Origin: Chloranthus sessilifolius
Taxonomy: Eukaryota > Streptophyta > Magnoliopsida > Chloranthales > Chloranthaceae
DNA length: 64,000 nt
Reading direction: 5' to 3'
Assembly (NCBI GenBank): GCA_021018995.1
Contig: CM037587.1
Location: forward strand, 12,158,866-12,222,865
The position numbers and the translations under genes were made by a program. Position 1 is the first letter of the stretch. The number at the start of each line of letters is the position of its first letter. Below the pieces are notes generated by a model. It saw nothing but the letters and a program-made list of their open reading frames with translations, searched no databases and was not told where the DNA came from. Of this stretch, positions 1 through 11,370 are shown in pieces.

Positions 1-169
1 AGACGAAGGCTGCTACACAGAAAAGGATTCCCTAGGCTCGATTGATAACTCGAATGGTCGAGCAGTATATAGCATGGAGAGAGGTGTATAGCATGGCTCC
101 TGGCGAGCCTAGATTGACCAACAGTACTAAAGTTTCAAACTCAATGACTGGACCAAGAGTTATAACCTT

Positions 170-607
170 TTGATAAAAAGGTTACCAGAGGAGGAGGAGG
201 TTCCTCCAGTTGCGGAGGGAGCTGAGCCGACAGAGAGAGCTCCTAATGAGGGGGAGGCACACCTGACCAACCACCTCAGCCTGAGGTGCCTACTAGACCT
301 GCCCCTACTACTTCAAGTCGACCTGCCCGTGCCCCTACATCGCGCAGACCTGCACCTTCCATTGCTTGAGGCGGTCATTGAAGGCAACAAGCATATTCAT
401 GAGTGGTTGGACGAGATGGAAGAGTTCCATCGTCAGGTTCATCGACCATTGGACTATCACGAGGGGTTGCTTGAGCTCCTGATGCAGCACTCCTATTCTA
501 CCACGTCTACACCGATGATTGCTCATGCCCGTCAGCATACCGTGGACCCTCGTGACTACCGCACTGAGCCACCTAGACCTAGTAGACCTACACCTGACAA
601 GGCCTAA
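170..607 (+). CDS. Pro-rich ORF at the 3' end of LTR element Z, function unknown
   Basis: A 145-codon reading frame opens on a TTG codon, so its true start lies upstream and possibly outside the window. The first half is acidic and then Leu-rich. The second half contains a helical-looking stretch (HIHEWLDEMEEFHRQVHRPL) and a Pro/Arg-rich end before the stop. It lies about 230 bp upstream of a polypurine tract and LTR, so it is the last ORF of a retroelement whose 5' part is off the left edge. It has no integrase or chromodomain signature, unlike element A, which has a related LTR. It may be an extra ORF of a non-autonomous derivative. I do not recognise the family. Confidence 0.45.
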   Translation: MIKRLPEEEEVPPVAEGAEPTERAPNEGEAHLTNHLSLRCLLDLPLLLQVDLPVPLHRADLHLPLLEAVIEGNKHIHEWLDEMEEFHRQVHRPLDYHEGLLELLMQHSYSTTSTPMIAHARQHTVDPRDYRTEPPRPSRPTPDKA

Positions 608-837
608 CCTTCTGACGCCCCGACAGGTAATTACTATGCTATTATGTGTTTTTCTTTTTAATAATTATATCTATATAATTTATTAATCTATTTTCCATAT
701 AATTTATGTTCTGCATGCATACATGTTCCTGCATGATATATTCAACTATTTGTTTCTGCTTTGTTCTACCCGTTAGCATTAGGATACACCATCGACCTGT
801 CTGAGACTTCCAGACATTTTCGAGGATGAAAATTCCC

Positions 838-849
838 AAGGGGAGATAA
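838..849 (+). promoter_or_regulatory. Polypurine tract of element Z
   Basis: AAGGGGAGATAA lies directly before the LTR start TGTAACGACTT. A purine tract against an LTR 5' end is the plus-strand priming site of LTR retrotransposons. It shows that the following LTR is a 3' LTR in plus orientation. Confidence 0.8.
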
Positions 850-3450
850 TGTAACGACTTAAAAATTCAGAACAAGAACTCAACTGCTTCGATAAGCATG
901 TCCGGCATAAAAATCGAGACAAATTAAAAATTTAAATTAATATTATTGAGAATAATATTAATCCACAGTTAAATGAAGTCATGTGTGACTTCTTGTGTAA
1001 GTCCAAGTTTTGTAAGACGTCGATGAGGCATGGTACGCCGGAAAAGTTGTGTATGTGCTCCACACCGGAGCTTTAGTTAGGAGAAAATGGAAATATCAAA
1101 GATATTTCATTTTCTTAGCTTATAAGAGAAGGAAGAAGGCTGGAACACCTATCTTTCATCTTCTTCTTCTTATTTTCATGGAAAGTTGTGGCTAGAGGAA
1201 TGGATTTTAGAATTTATCCGTTGTGAAACCAAGCTTGAGAATTCCTATATAATGAATTCTCGGTAGAGTGTGAAGGATCGATCTAAACTGTCCGTGTCTA
1301 GTCTGGGAATGTGTGCTATCGCTGCATGTTGAAGTGGAGCCACAAATTCGCTCATCCGAGTCGTGACGACGACAAATTTGGGATTTCGGATTCGAAACCC
1401 TCTCCGGATAGCATTTGCCGAGAAACAAAAGGGGACATTAAAGAGGTGAGTTTTTAGATTAAAATTGTGGAGGTTAAGACCTCATAAATGTGTAAAAGAA
1501 TATGTATGAGTGAACTGTTGGGATCATTAATGGTTAAGGATAAAAGTAGGTCAAGAACAATGATCGACATTGATGACAGAAATTGTCATCCTTGATCGAT
1601 CAAATTAGATCTTTGATCGATCAAGCCTGAGATTGATCGATCAAATCGTATATTTTAATTAATGAGAACAGTAGGTGTGTTTTTCTGGAAGTTAATGCCC
1701 GACGGGCATTGATCGATCAAATTGAGATTTGATCGATCAAAATTGAAGATTGGTCGATCAATTTGACCAATGATCGATCAATATGAGAGGTTGATTGATC
1801 ATAGTGAAGTGATCGATCAAGGGCGAGAATGATTGATCAATGAGAAAGTTTGATTAATCAATTTAGAAATTGATCGATCAAATTTTATAAAATGAGTGTG
1901 CAAACAGGAAGTAGGAAATTTGAGTCTGACTTGATTGATCGATCAATGGGGAAATTGATCGATCAAACAGGGATGTTGATCGATCAAATCCCCTCTATCA
2001 CATATGAGTTAAATGGGACATTGATCGATCAAATGAGGTATTTGATCGATCAAATTAGATGATTGATTGATCAAACAAGGACATTGATCGATCAATCACC
2101 CCTATTTATGCTATTTTGGTTTTATGGGTAGAACACTACTGGACACTATACCAGTTGATATCCTGACGTCTCTGACACTAAGTATACTATGTCTATGGTC
2201 TAGGATTAGATCGTGACGCATTAAAAGGCTTTGGATTTTCTTAGAAAGGTTTGATCTGAGGTAGGAGAAATTCAACCGAACTTACATTTATTCTTGATCT
2301 CATGGGTTCATAGCTTTTGTGTTCTGATACATGTTCAATTTTCGTTTTCCAAATCATGTCTAGCATTTGTATGAAAATTCCATCATATTTGATTCCTGTT
2401 ATCTGCTATCTGTCATATGATTCCTGTTATTATGATATGTATGCATGCGACTTCAAGTTTAATAATCTGACGAATCCCACCGACTCGGCGGTATATCAGT
2501 GACTGGCACACTCATGCATCTTCTTTGAAAATTCTTGGCACAATTGCACTCCTTAGATGAGGTATTGCTGCATTCCTAAAATTATTCATTGAACGATGAT
2601 GGTCGGGATTATCCATTGGCCCAAAATTGGCTACCACGTGCTATACTCACAGGATTTACTTAAGTATATTATTTTAAGTCATTAAATACTGTACGCATAG
2701 TATCCTGAAAACTCTAAAATTATGTCTGTTCTTACTAGTCCTGCATTCTAATTATTCTGCTTATCTGATCATCTGTTTGCATTTGTCCAATTCTGTTTAT
2801 ACTCTGCCTTGCTTATCTGTCTTAAGTTATATTCTGCACCCATGTTTTATAATTAAGATACAAATTTAACTGAATTTCTTCTATTGAGCTTAGATGGTTA
2901 GCTCACTCCTGACTTTGTGTCATAGGTTATGAGGCTCGGATTCCAGTCACCGAGAGCGACCCGGACTATCAGCTAGAGACAGAGGCTGAAGCTGAGGACG
3001 AGGAGACTGATATCCAGGCCGACGAGTTTTACCCTTAGCCTGGGTATATTAGTCTTGTATTTTTAGGTTTTTATACTATATTTTGGATTATTTGTGCGTC
3101 TGGTGGCCACCTTCTGTATATTTTTACTATAGATGTTATACATGTATTTATATACATTCTATAGGTACTACTATTAGGAACCATTGTTTTAGGTAATGGA
3201 TGTCCATCACCAGTGGTTCTTCTTGGCTCCTTTTTTAGGTTGTATATTCTTTTGATATATATATACATGTATTATTTTATTTCTTCTTTCTTTTGAAAAG
3301 CCTTATATGATGACTCGATCTGCCACTACTAGACCGTGTCTACTCTGATTTTTGCTAGACAAGCAGACACTCTTTGATTTGTCCTAGGGATCATCCCGAG
3401 CATGATCTTGATGGCACGGATTTCTGAGTATGAAAATTCGAGCTGTCACA
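850..3450 (+). mobile_element. 3' LTR of element Z (Tekay-like LTR family)
   Basis: This 2,601-bp LTR begins TGTAACGACTT and ends GAGCTGTCACA (TG...CA). Both ends and long interior stretches match the LTR of element A (11371-14142). Shared features include a TATAAG box about 271 bp from the start (1121-1126), an ACCGACTCGGCGG segment, a GATGGATGTCCATCACCAGTGG hairpin-like stretch and the terminal GCTGTCACA. It carries an array of TTGATCGATCAA palindromes. The partner 5' LTR is outside the window, so a TSD cannot be tested. It could also be a truncated element rather than a complete one. Confidence 0.85.
1592..2097. repeat. Array of TTGATCGATCAA palindromes in LTR Z
   Basis: At least a dozen exact or one-mismatch copies of the 12-bp palindrome TTGATCGATCAA are separated by short unrelated spacers. 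Degenerate copies show mainly C-to-T or G-to-A changes (TTGATTGATCAA, TTGATTAATCA). The same motif occupies the equivalent part of the element A LTR. The spacers are not conserved, so the palindrome itself is the repeated unit. Confidence 0.9.
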
Positions 3451-3824
3451 CTGATACTATTGGAAATTTGGATTCTTCTTGGATGTGGGCCGAAGTTGAT
3501 TCTATTTTAATTGCAAAGATCTATTTTCCATCCCTTGATAGTGATGTCTCTTCCCTCTTCATAGATCAAGCTAATCACTGAGACTAAGGGATAGTCTCTT
3601 CCATAGCCATTTAATTGGAAATATTTTGTCTCTCAGTTTTTGTTGTAGCAGAAAATGGCCAAGTTAAAACCATTTAACACGAAGAGATATTCATGTCTAT
3701 TCCCTAAAAGCCACGACATGTTCACAAGTTTCATCGGAAGATATTAATATATTGAAAGAGCACGCAAGATTCACTAAAGAAATGGAAGAATTCATCATAT
3801 GAGGCCAAGGAAATCCATTCTAAT
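3451..3824. other. Unassigned sequence between LTR Z and the hAT element
   Basis: No supported gene. A short plus-strand open stretch just after the LTR does not resemble a family I know. Its place next to the EDR2_C pseudogene suggests old host intergenic or intronic DNA. Confidence 0.3.
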
Positions 3825-4030
3825 GTAGAAGCTAGGGCTCTCAATGGGTCGGGCCGCCCAGATGTTGGCCCGCACCTAGCCTGGAAAAGTGGTATATTTT
3901 ATGAAGCCAACCCAACCCAGTACCTGGGTTGAGCTAAGCATGTTGTGGAACGGATTGATCCGGGTCGGGCTTGGGTGGAATGTTCCAATACCTGGCCCCG
4001 ATAAAAAAAAAAGAATTATATACATAGAGG

Positions 4031-4073
<43 letters not shown>

Positions 4074-4336
4074 AAGTTAAGAGCACTTTATCCTCAAGAA
4101 AAACAAGTTAAAAGCATTTTAATTAAATACCATGAGATTAAACTGTTGAACGGTTTAAAATCAACAACATTTAAGTAAAAATGTACTTGCAATCCCAATT
4201 GGTACTAGCTTCATCAATAAAAACCCTAAAATAGGGTTTTTATTTTATGGCAATCTCTACCATATCTAGTTCTAACTCTAAGCAAGAAAGTCTCTCTCTC
4301 CCTCAAACTCTCTCTTGCTGAAAATTGATTTGAAAC

Positions 4337-6770
4337 TGTAACACCCTGAAAAATCCTGACCGTGAACAGTGCCTTGCAATGCGCGCACATCAGATGCCTG
4401 TGTGGTCCGCTAAAGGGTCGCCAAGCCGGGAAGGTCATAAGAGGAATAATGTAATGGAGTGGGTATGGATTAGGATATATGTATATATATATATATATAT
4501 ATATACAAGTATGTGAGTTGAGTGTTGGTGCCCAGCATCGGATTATAAGTGGGTTATAAAAGAAGTAAAGAGGAGTAAACCCTCTTAATTTCGGTGGTTA
4601 GGGCTATTGATGAGGAAAGAGGAAGGGAATTGAAGGAGAGGGTCATTTATGAGGGATTAGGAGTGATGTGCTTGAGGGAACTAAGGATACGCATTAATTT
4701 CGACATTGGATCGCCCACAATCCGGGGATCGAGCTGCCAAGCCCTAGCTTAGGGTGTGAAGCCTTGAATCATCGGATCGATTGATCAAAAAGGTACAATC
4801 TTGTAAGGTCAATTGATAATTAAAGTAGAGTATGTGATGGTAGTTTTAATTAGGTTAGTGGGGGAAGAAAATGGATAAAAAAGGAGGAGAAATTCCATAG
4901 AAATGGGTCTGTGAAAATAGATCTTAACCATTGAGAGGTTGGAGAAAATCGATCGGTCGAATTGTGAATTGACCGGTCGAATTTTGCTGTGTTAAGAGAA
5001 AATCACGAATTCGACCGGTCGACCTTGTTTCGATCGGTCAAGATAGTGAAACTGACTGGTCGAAATGTAATTGACCAGTTGATTTCCACAAAACAGGAGG
5101 TATAATTTTATAGTTTGGGGCCGACCGGTCCGATGGAAAATCGACCGGTCGATTTTAGATTTTTGACCAGTCGATTTGAGGAATCGACTAGTCGGGTTAG
5201 GTGCCATGTGAAGTGTAGGGTTTCACGAGCGAAACCGACTGGTCAAAAAGTTGATCAATCAGTCAATTTTGGGAAACCGACCGATCGACTTGGGATTCGA
5301 TCGGTCGATTTGTGACAGTTATGACTATCTTCTGTTATGAGTTTGAGACCTTGGGGGTTGCGAAGAACCTCCATAGTCTATGTAAATTATGGTGTTCTAA
5401 TCAAGATTAGGTGTATGCTAGGCGCGATTGGACCTAAGAAGGGTGAGAAGCAAGCTCGAACTACGTGAGCCGAAGAGCTTCGAGCAAGGTGAGGAAAACC
5501 CCTTTAAAAAGTATGGATTAACTTAGTAAGCATGTGTGTAGTGATAGATGATGCGTATGATTTTGAATTTCATTTTTGAACATACGATATACTCTGTGAA
5601 TGTGCACCTCTTGCTATGTGTGTACCCTTTTTAATTAAGTCATACTAAATATTGTGACAGATTTTGAGAAGCACATTCGTACTCAAATGGTTAACTAGTG
5701 TGTGTGCATAAAATTGTGATGGAAACTCGATTGTGGCATGGGACAATTTAAATTATGAAAGCTAGTATGTTTATTACACGTACATGGTGAATAACTATAT
5801 GTAGATTTTGCACGTCGATTTAAGGTTATGTGAATACCCGACTAATATGGTGGGATAACCATGACCGACGCTGTGGGATATCTGTGACCGGTACGGTGGG
5901 ATATCCATACAAATTGTGCTCCGGTTTGGTGGGATATCCGGTTTTCGGGTTCCAACAGTGGAACTATTTTGTCCGACAAGTCCCTCCGCTTTGAAAGCTT
6001 GTAACTTCAATAAAAAGGGTTCAATTGAACGACGGTGGTGGGTATTCCATCGGGCCTCGATGCTATACTGCTCGGGGATTATTTAAGTGAAGTGTTTTAA
6101 GTGGGTGTGTTGAGTAATATAAATGGGTATTTCTATTAAATATCACAAGTTACGTTTAAAAGTGCATTTTACGTTCATCTTCGCCGAATTTTCTTTGCTC
6201 ATGAATCATGCATTTTTCCTCCAGTAACTTACGCACTGTGCATTATCATGAAAGACATGCTTATAGAGAACCACACATATTAGTTTTGTTTTCTCATTGA
6301 GCTAGGATGTAGCTCACTCCTTCAAATATATGTCACAGGTACAGGTGAAGGTGCGGTTGCTAAGGACGTGGATAGATTTAATTCGGATTACGTCTTTCAT
6401 GAGGAGCACGAGCTTCCTCTCGAGGACTTCTTTTAGGTGTTTTGGGTCTAGTTGTTGATACTATTTGGCCTGGTATGTCAGGCCATCATTTTGAAGATAT
6501 TGTAATAAGTATAGTTTGGATATTTCACTTTTTGTGAACCATCCAGGGTGATTAGAAGATATCACCGATGGATCGGCTCAGTTCTTTGTTCCATATAGTA
6601 GATATGGGAGTTAGAACTGTCTTTTGAATTTGATAGCAAGTATTGGAAATGGTGTAAATCTAGGCTATGTATGAGTGTAACCACTGCATTTTCGCTGACG
6701 TGTTCGGGCACGACCTCTTAGATCGTGCCGACGGTCCGGGTTTCGGGGCTTCGAAATTCGTGCTGTTATA
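4337..6770 (+). mobile_element. Tekay-like solo LTR nested in the hAT element
   Basis: This 2,434-bp LTR starts TGTAACACCCTG and ends GTGCTGTTATA. A 5-bp TSD, GAAAC, flanks it at 4332-4336 and 6771-6775, and no internal region is present. The most likely origin is recombination between the two LTRs of a full insertion. The end TGTTATA differs from the TGTCACA of related LTRs by two C-to-T changes. A TATAAAAG box lies at 4555-4562. Both ends and a CACCGATGG segment match the LTR of element B in reverse orientation. Confidence 0.9.
4949..5311. repeat. Array of TCGACCGGTCGA-type palindromes in the solo LTR
   Basis: About a dozen copies of TCGACCGGTCGA and close variants (TCGATCGGTCGA, TTGACCGGTCGA, CCGACTGGTCGA) sit in the same relative position as the TTGATCGATCAA arrays of related LTRs. 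Successive copies at the left end are about 20-21 bp apart. Confidence 0.85.
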
Positions 6771-7056
6771 GAAACTTTTTGGCCTGCTATGGGTTGGGTT
6801 TGGGCTTAGTACATCGCAGCCCAGGTTAGGGCCGGGCTAAAAAAATTGGGAACCCGGCCCAGGTTTAACCCCAGCCCAGCCCTAAACAGGCCCACTGAGA
6901 GCCCTAGTAGAAGCTTCAATTCAGCATTGCCATCACCTCAAATGAATTAAGTTCAACATATATGTAAGTAATCATAGAGATAAAGAGAGGAATTGGAAGC
7001 ATATGCGTCTTCATGCAATAAAATAGTAAATTTATATATAATTGGGTTAGATGATA

Positions 7057-7209
7057 CACTACAAAAATAAGGGGTTTCAGCGGCACTTGCTATTAAGGCA
7101 TTTTTTCGTTGCAACAAGACTGACAGCGGCAGTTTTTGGTAGCGACAATACTAATAGCAGCAGTTTTTTATTAAAAAAACTGCCGCTAATAGTCTTATTA
7201 TTTGTAGTG
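7057..7209. mobile_element. CACTA-type miniature element, 153 bp
   Basis: It starts CACTACAAAAAT and ends TTTGTAGTG, giving CACTA-superfamily inverted termini. The 3-bp direct repeat ATA flanks it (7054-7056 and 7210-7212). Internally, AGCGGCAGTTTTT is paired with an inverted AAAAACTGCCGCT, a common subterminal repeat of plant CACTA elements. It has no coding capacity. Confidence 0.85.
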
Positions 7210-8282
7210 ATAGATATAATAAATTCAAGCCAGATTTGTTGCATGAGTACTGTTAAAAGGGTTTGTTAAAATTAATATGTATTGAGCTTGAGTGAGTGCT
7301 ATCAAAAGCGTAATACCTAAACATTTACTACAAGAATAGGCGGAATATCCCCAGATGATTTAATAATGGGGAGTCCTACGAACTGAGCAATGTGATCAAT
7401 TGTTCTTTGACATAAGAAAACATCCACACCAAATGGATAGAATGCAGCATAATTTGGAGCTTAGTCCTTTTTCTTATCCCTGCCCAAGGAAATTCAGATT
7501 GTAAGTTAAATTGAGAAGGTATCTTAACTTCAATCATGACACCAACTGTGATATGAGGAACAAATTCGTGCCATAACTATTATTCAAAGTAAATGTGATA
7601 TAAGAAAGGTAAATCAATTAAACACTGATCATACCTAATGTAATTCTCTCCTCGGACCTTGAATGTACTAGGCTCTATAGATGACCAGCAATCAAGCAAG
7701 TTTTTCTCTAAAGGGCAAAATGGAACTTGGGAACCTGCTATTGGCCTTTCCACAAATATCTTTGTAGATCCTGAGACATATATAGATGGATGATAACATA
7801 CATTATGCTCTCATTGAACTACTTTAGATGCATATCTAGCGCACTCTTCAATAATCTCATAAAGTGAGGTTGTGATAGCTCTATTTATCATGCTGGGAAA
7901 ACCTTAGAAGATATGAAAAAGTGGATGATATGTAAGCATGGCTTCTTCGTTTAAGATGTTGGAATTACTTTATATATGTTCTACTGTACAAATAACTGTT
8001 GGCACAAAATAAGAGGTTAGCATTCACTTATCCAATGTGATCGATGATAAAATGTTGATATCTTTTCATATATCAAATAGGTTGATGTTTAATTTGAATG
8101 CAATAAATAAGGAATTTGAATCAGGAATTACAATTAGCAAAAAAGTGCTAGAGTTTCCGTTGAGACAGGCAATCTGTACCATTTTGCATGTATAGTTTCA
8201 ATTAACTCTGCATTCTAGGAGCAAAGCCACTAGTTGTGACTTCTCTACATGTATGAGAACTCACTCAAAACTCTAACATAAG

Positions 8283-9132
8283 TTTTTTTTTTTTGATAGG
8301 TAAGCTTGAGGTTGTAGGGTCCTCACCCAGTTTATTAAAGGAAGTAACATATTACAAAGAATCTAAAAAATCACACAGTAGAGATCAACCGGAGCTTCGG
8401 CATAGCCATCACCCCCATTAATCCCCACAATCACACTAATGCAAATTCCATGTCGCCCTAATACCAGTATCATCCTCGAGAAGCTTTAGAGAATCCACCC
8501 AAAAAGTGACTTCTCTAATAATGTTATGAAGAATCGTCCTCTTTTGCTTAACCACATCACTAACGATCCATTCATTTATCTCTCTCCAAATAAAGGAAAT
8601 GGCAGTGCAAAAGACATTTTGAATCAGATGGTCCTTCCATTGCTTTCCCTTAGCCTTTTCCATGCACATCTTCAACTCTTCAAGCAACGAAAGTTTATTA
8701 GAGCTAATTCCTAGCCTGGACTTGATGGATCTCCAAATCCATTGAGAATAACCACATCCAAAAAATAAATGCTCAGTGTTCTCTGAATCTACCCAACGTA
8801 AAACACACCTAGAAGGGATACTCAAACCCCTTTTACAAAGATTATCCATCTATCATGCAGATTCGTATTTGGCGCAGGAATAGAACGAACATCCTTCCAA
8901 GCTTCTTCCAATCGAATCGTTGAGGGATGTGGTAAGATCCACTCTCCATCCCGAATCACATCATTGACCAACGTGTGTTCATCAAGACCGGAATGAAGTA
9001 GAAGCGTTCTACTATATGTAGGAATAAGAGATTTGCCCTTAACCCAAGGATCAAACCAAAAGCTAGTAGTAGCCCCATTCCCCAACACTAATCGGCAGTT
9101 TCTGAAAACGACGTCTCTGGAAGCAAGAATAC
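8283..9132 (-). mobile_element. 5'-truncated L1-type LINE in an intron of the EDR2_C pseudogene
   Basis: A T12 run (8283-8294) is the poly(A) tail of a minus-strand insertion. The preceding minus-strand sequence ends TTACCTATC, common at plant LINE 3' ends. A direct repeat CTCTAACATAAG(TT) flanks it at 8271-8284 and 9133-9146. Minus-strand ORFs 9088-8822 (LGNGATTSFWFDPWVKGKSL) and 8849-8436 (NTEHLFFGCGYSQWIW) are the end of the RT ORF and its zinc-binding tail. The two lie in different frames. One Cys of the zinc motif reads Arg (CVLR). Only the last 850 bp are present. Confidence 0.9.
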
Positions 9133-9542
9133 CTCTAACATAAGTTGATCACATAGGATTCAGATTATTTCTAAGTTAAATCTGATCCATATCGATATGG
9201 TTTTCCATGCATTTCATCCTCCATAAATTCATACCTTCACAAAATGTGATTCAGCACCATTCAGGAAAAAGTGGATTTCATGACAAAATAATTAGGTCAA
9301 AGGTTGACCTACTGGAGTAAGCTGAAGTGAGCAGAAGAGAATGATGTGGCACAAGCAAGAAAGCATGGTTTTGGCTCTGATACCAAGAAGAAATTTTAGG
9401 GTAATGATTCAGCAGTTTAGGTCAGTGGCATTAGGGTTAGGCTAGTTAGTGAGATTGGAGCACCTCACTAGAATTTATTAAGTACAAATTATTACATATG
9501 CCCCCAAAGATACTACCTACACACCATTTACATACATAACAT

Positions 9543-9545
<3 letters not shown>

Positions 9546-9575
<30 letters not shown>
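9546..9575. repeat. (AC)n microsatellite
   Basis: About 15 AC dinucleotides in a row, in a presumed intron of the EDR2_C pseudogene. The surrounding stretch 9147-10138 shows no other gene. Confidence 0.95.
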
Positions 9576-9576
<1 letters not shown>

Positions 9577-10862
9577 TCCAACAATCTAGACCCTTATCTC
9601 AGGCTTACTTATCCAAAAGAAAAGAAAAGAAAAGAAATCTAGACCCTTTGTGTAACACAATAGGTAAATCAAGATCATCTATAGGGGCAATGGATTATGA
9701 TTCAATATCTGTCATACTTGAACATGTAAAGCAGGGGGCACACACTTCTTTCTATGTAATCTTTAAGACGACAGACCATTAGATCATGGTCTTCGAATCA
9801 CATGGCTCACTTTCCGAAAATAACAACACGTCTCCAAAAAAAATATCATTTGTAACGACTCAATAAAAATAAAAATAAAAAGAGGGATCTAACTTCCTTT
9901 ATCTTAATCACATGAATACATTACAAAAATGGCCAATGAAGTTAACATGCCAAAAAAGGAATGCTGGTCCAAGAAATTTCACTTTGTAAAAGAAAATATA
10001 AATTCAGGAGAAGACCAAAATAAGAATTTCTAGTTTCATAAAGGAGCAGTTTCGTTATAAACAAATATGTTCATCATCATCCAACTGACTGAATACCACG
10101 AGAAATCAAAATTCAAGATGGCGAGAAGCAATACTCACATGATGAAGGATTGGCATATTCTTCCATTAATTTCCACTTGAAGGAAAGTTTCAAGTCTGCC
10201 TTTTTGCTTGTGCTTGGTGGACTTAGACTTAGAGATTTTCTCTTTTCAATTGAGGGGCTAGCAGAAACAAGACATGGCAAGCAATTATTTGGCAGAATCC
10301 CAGAATGGTCCTCTCTTCCTCCTTTTTCCCCATTACTTACTTCGATCCACAGAAACGCTAGAAATTTCATCAATGAAAATAGGAGACTTCATATTGTTTG
10401 AAGAGGCATAAGATTTTGACTGGAAATCTGCTTCGTAAGCATTCGATACAATGGAGACTGGATTATTTGTAGCTGCCCCATTGACAGAATCAAGTGCTGA
10501 ATTCCCTGCTAATAGTTCCCCTAGTGTCTGCTGCTGGTCATTATAAGCGATACATGAAACATTGTCGTCAACATCTACACGGTTAGCATCTCTCAAAGAT
10601 GAATTGATTGACCTGGATGCAACTTTAAATCCACTTAAAGATAAACATCTACAGAAATTGAAAATCTACGTAAAGTTCAACAACCAACTATTTATTTTAC
10701 CGAGAAGTCTAACATTTTTCAACAATATATATCATGGTTACTGTATTTCTCAAAATTCAATGATCATGGTAGCTTACGTACCGCACTGAACACTCTGGAA
10801 ATCATCATCGCTACCAAAGTCAGATAATGCAATAGCATCAAACCATGCCCGCTCCGCACTTC

Positions 10863-11370
10863 CTGCTAATTTGACCATCATATTAAACAATCTAGATTAT
10901 AAGCTAACATAATAAAGTTATTGCCCCATTGAATAATAGCTAGCAGCTCCAACCACATTTTAATCAATACTTGATGATTAAATTAGTAAAAATGTCATTG
11001 TTTTAACTGAAGAATGAAATCAACACAATGGTTGATACATACCGCATACAAATTCCATTCGTATAAATAACAATGCACCATGATCCAACAACTGGTAGGA
11101 GAAAAAGACATTTTATTAGTCAACAATTGAGCCCTCCACTTGCACGATTATTACGTGAGGTGTAAGACACCTCGACCAAATGTAATCAAGACGAGATTTC
11201 ACGACGTTAACATTGGCCATCAGATTTTGACCTATTAGCACCAAGCTAGGATGTTTGGGGAACTAAAATCAATTGATTGAGGATGATTGGTTAACCTGTA
11301 AATGGAGTTGAAGCTGTTCAAGGTTGGCTTCCGAGGGTGCTTTGTCCTGCCATTCCAAGCAAGGACATAC
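10863..11370. other. Unassigned host flank upstream of the EDR2_C relic
   Basis: No exon carrying the usual N-terminus of the EDR2_C family was found before element A begins. A minus-strand stretch at about 11370-11297 reads EWQDKAPSEANLEQLQ, faintly like the tail of gypsy polyproteins, but it is too short to assign. Confidence 0.3.

Larger units (their letters stand above)
3833..6906. mobile_element. Non-autonomous hAT-type miniature element, split by a solo LTR
   Basis: The left terminus TAGGGCTCTCAATGGGTCGG (3833) is matched inverted by the right terminus ending CACTGAGAGCCCTA (6906). An identical 8-bp direct repeat, GTAGAAGC, flanks both ends (3825-3832 and 6907-6914), which is the hAT target-site length. 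The GGGCCGGG-rich subterminal sequence is typical of plant hAT miniature elements. Without the nested LTR the element is about 635 bp and has no transposase. It contains a (TA)n run at about 4035-4069. Confidence 0.88.
7317..10862 (-). pseudogene. EDR2_C (DUF1336) family host gene, broken
   Basis: Four minus-strand exons can be read. Exon 10862-10778 encodes an AWFDAIALSDFGSDDDFQSV stretch. Exon 10612-10139 encodes SPIFIDEISSVSVD, GILPNNCLPCL, SIEKRKSLS and LKLSFKWK. Exon 7770-7635 encodes RPIAGSQVPFCP and DCWSSIEPSTFKVRGENY. Exon 7479-7317 encodes YAAFYPFGVDVFLC and PPILVVNV. The order and motifs match plant CW14-like proteins with a C-terminal EDR2_C domain. Lesions: an apparent AGTA tandem duplication near 10333-10340 shifts the frame, TAA lies at 7461-7463, and TAG at 7317-7319 sits where the family has Gln before a donor-like GTATTA. 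The join from exon 2 to the next exon also creates a stop. The 5' exon and the rest of the domain were not found. Function in the family is not well defined. Confidence 0.85.

Noticed and set aside
9380..9394. GGCTCTGATACCAAG, an inverted tRNA-Met primer-site-like sequence
   Set aside because: No LTR end (TG...CA), gag or PPT is next to it, so it is not supported as an element terminus.
11297..11370. Possible gypsy polyprotein tail on the minus strand
   Set aside because: Only about 20 residues of weak similarity, and no neighbouring integrase sequence.
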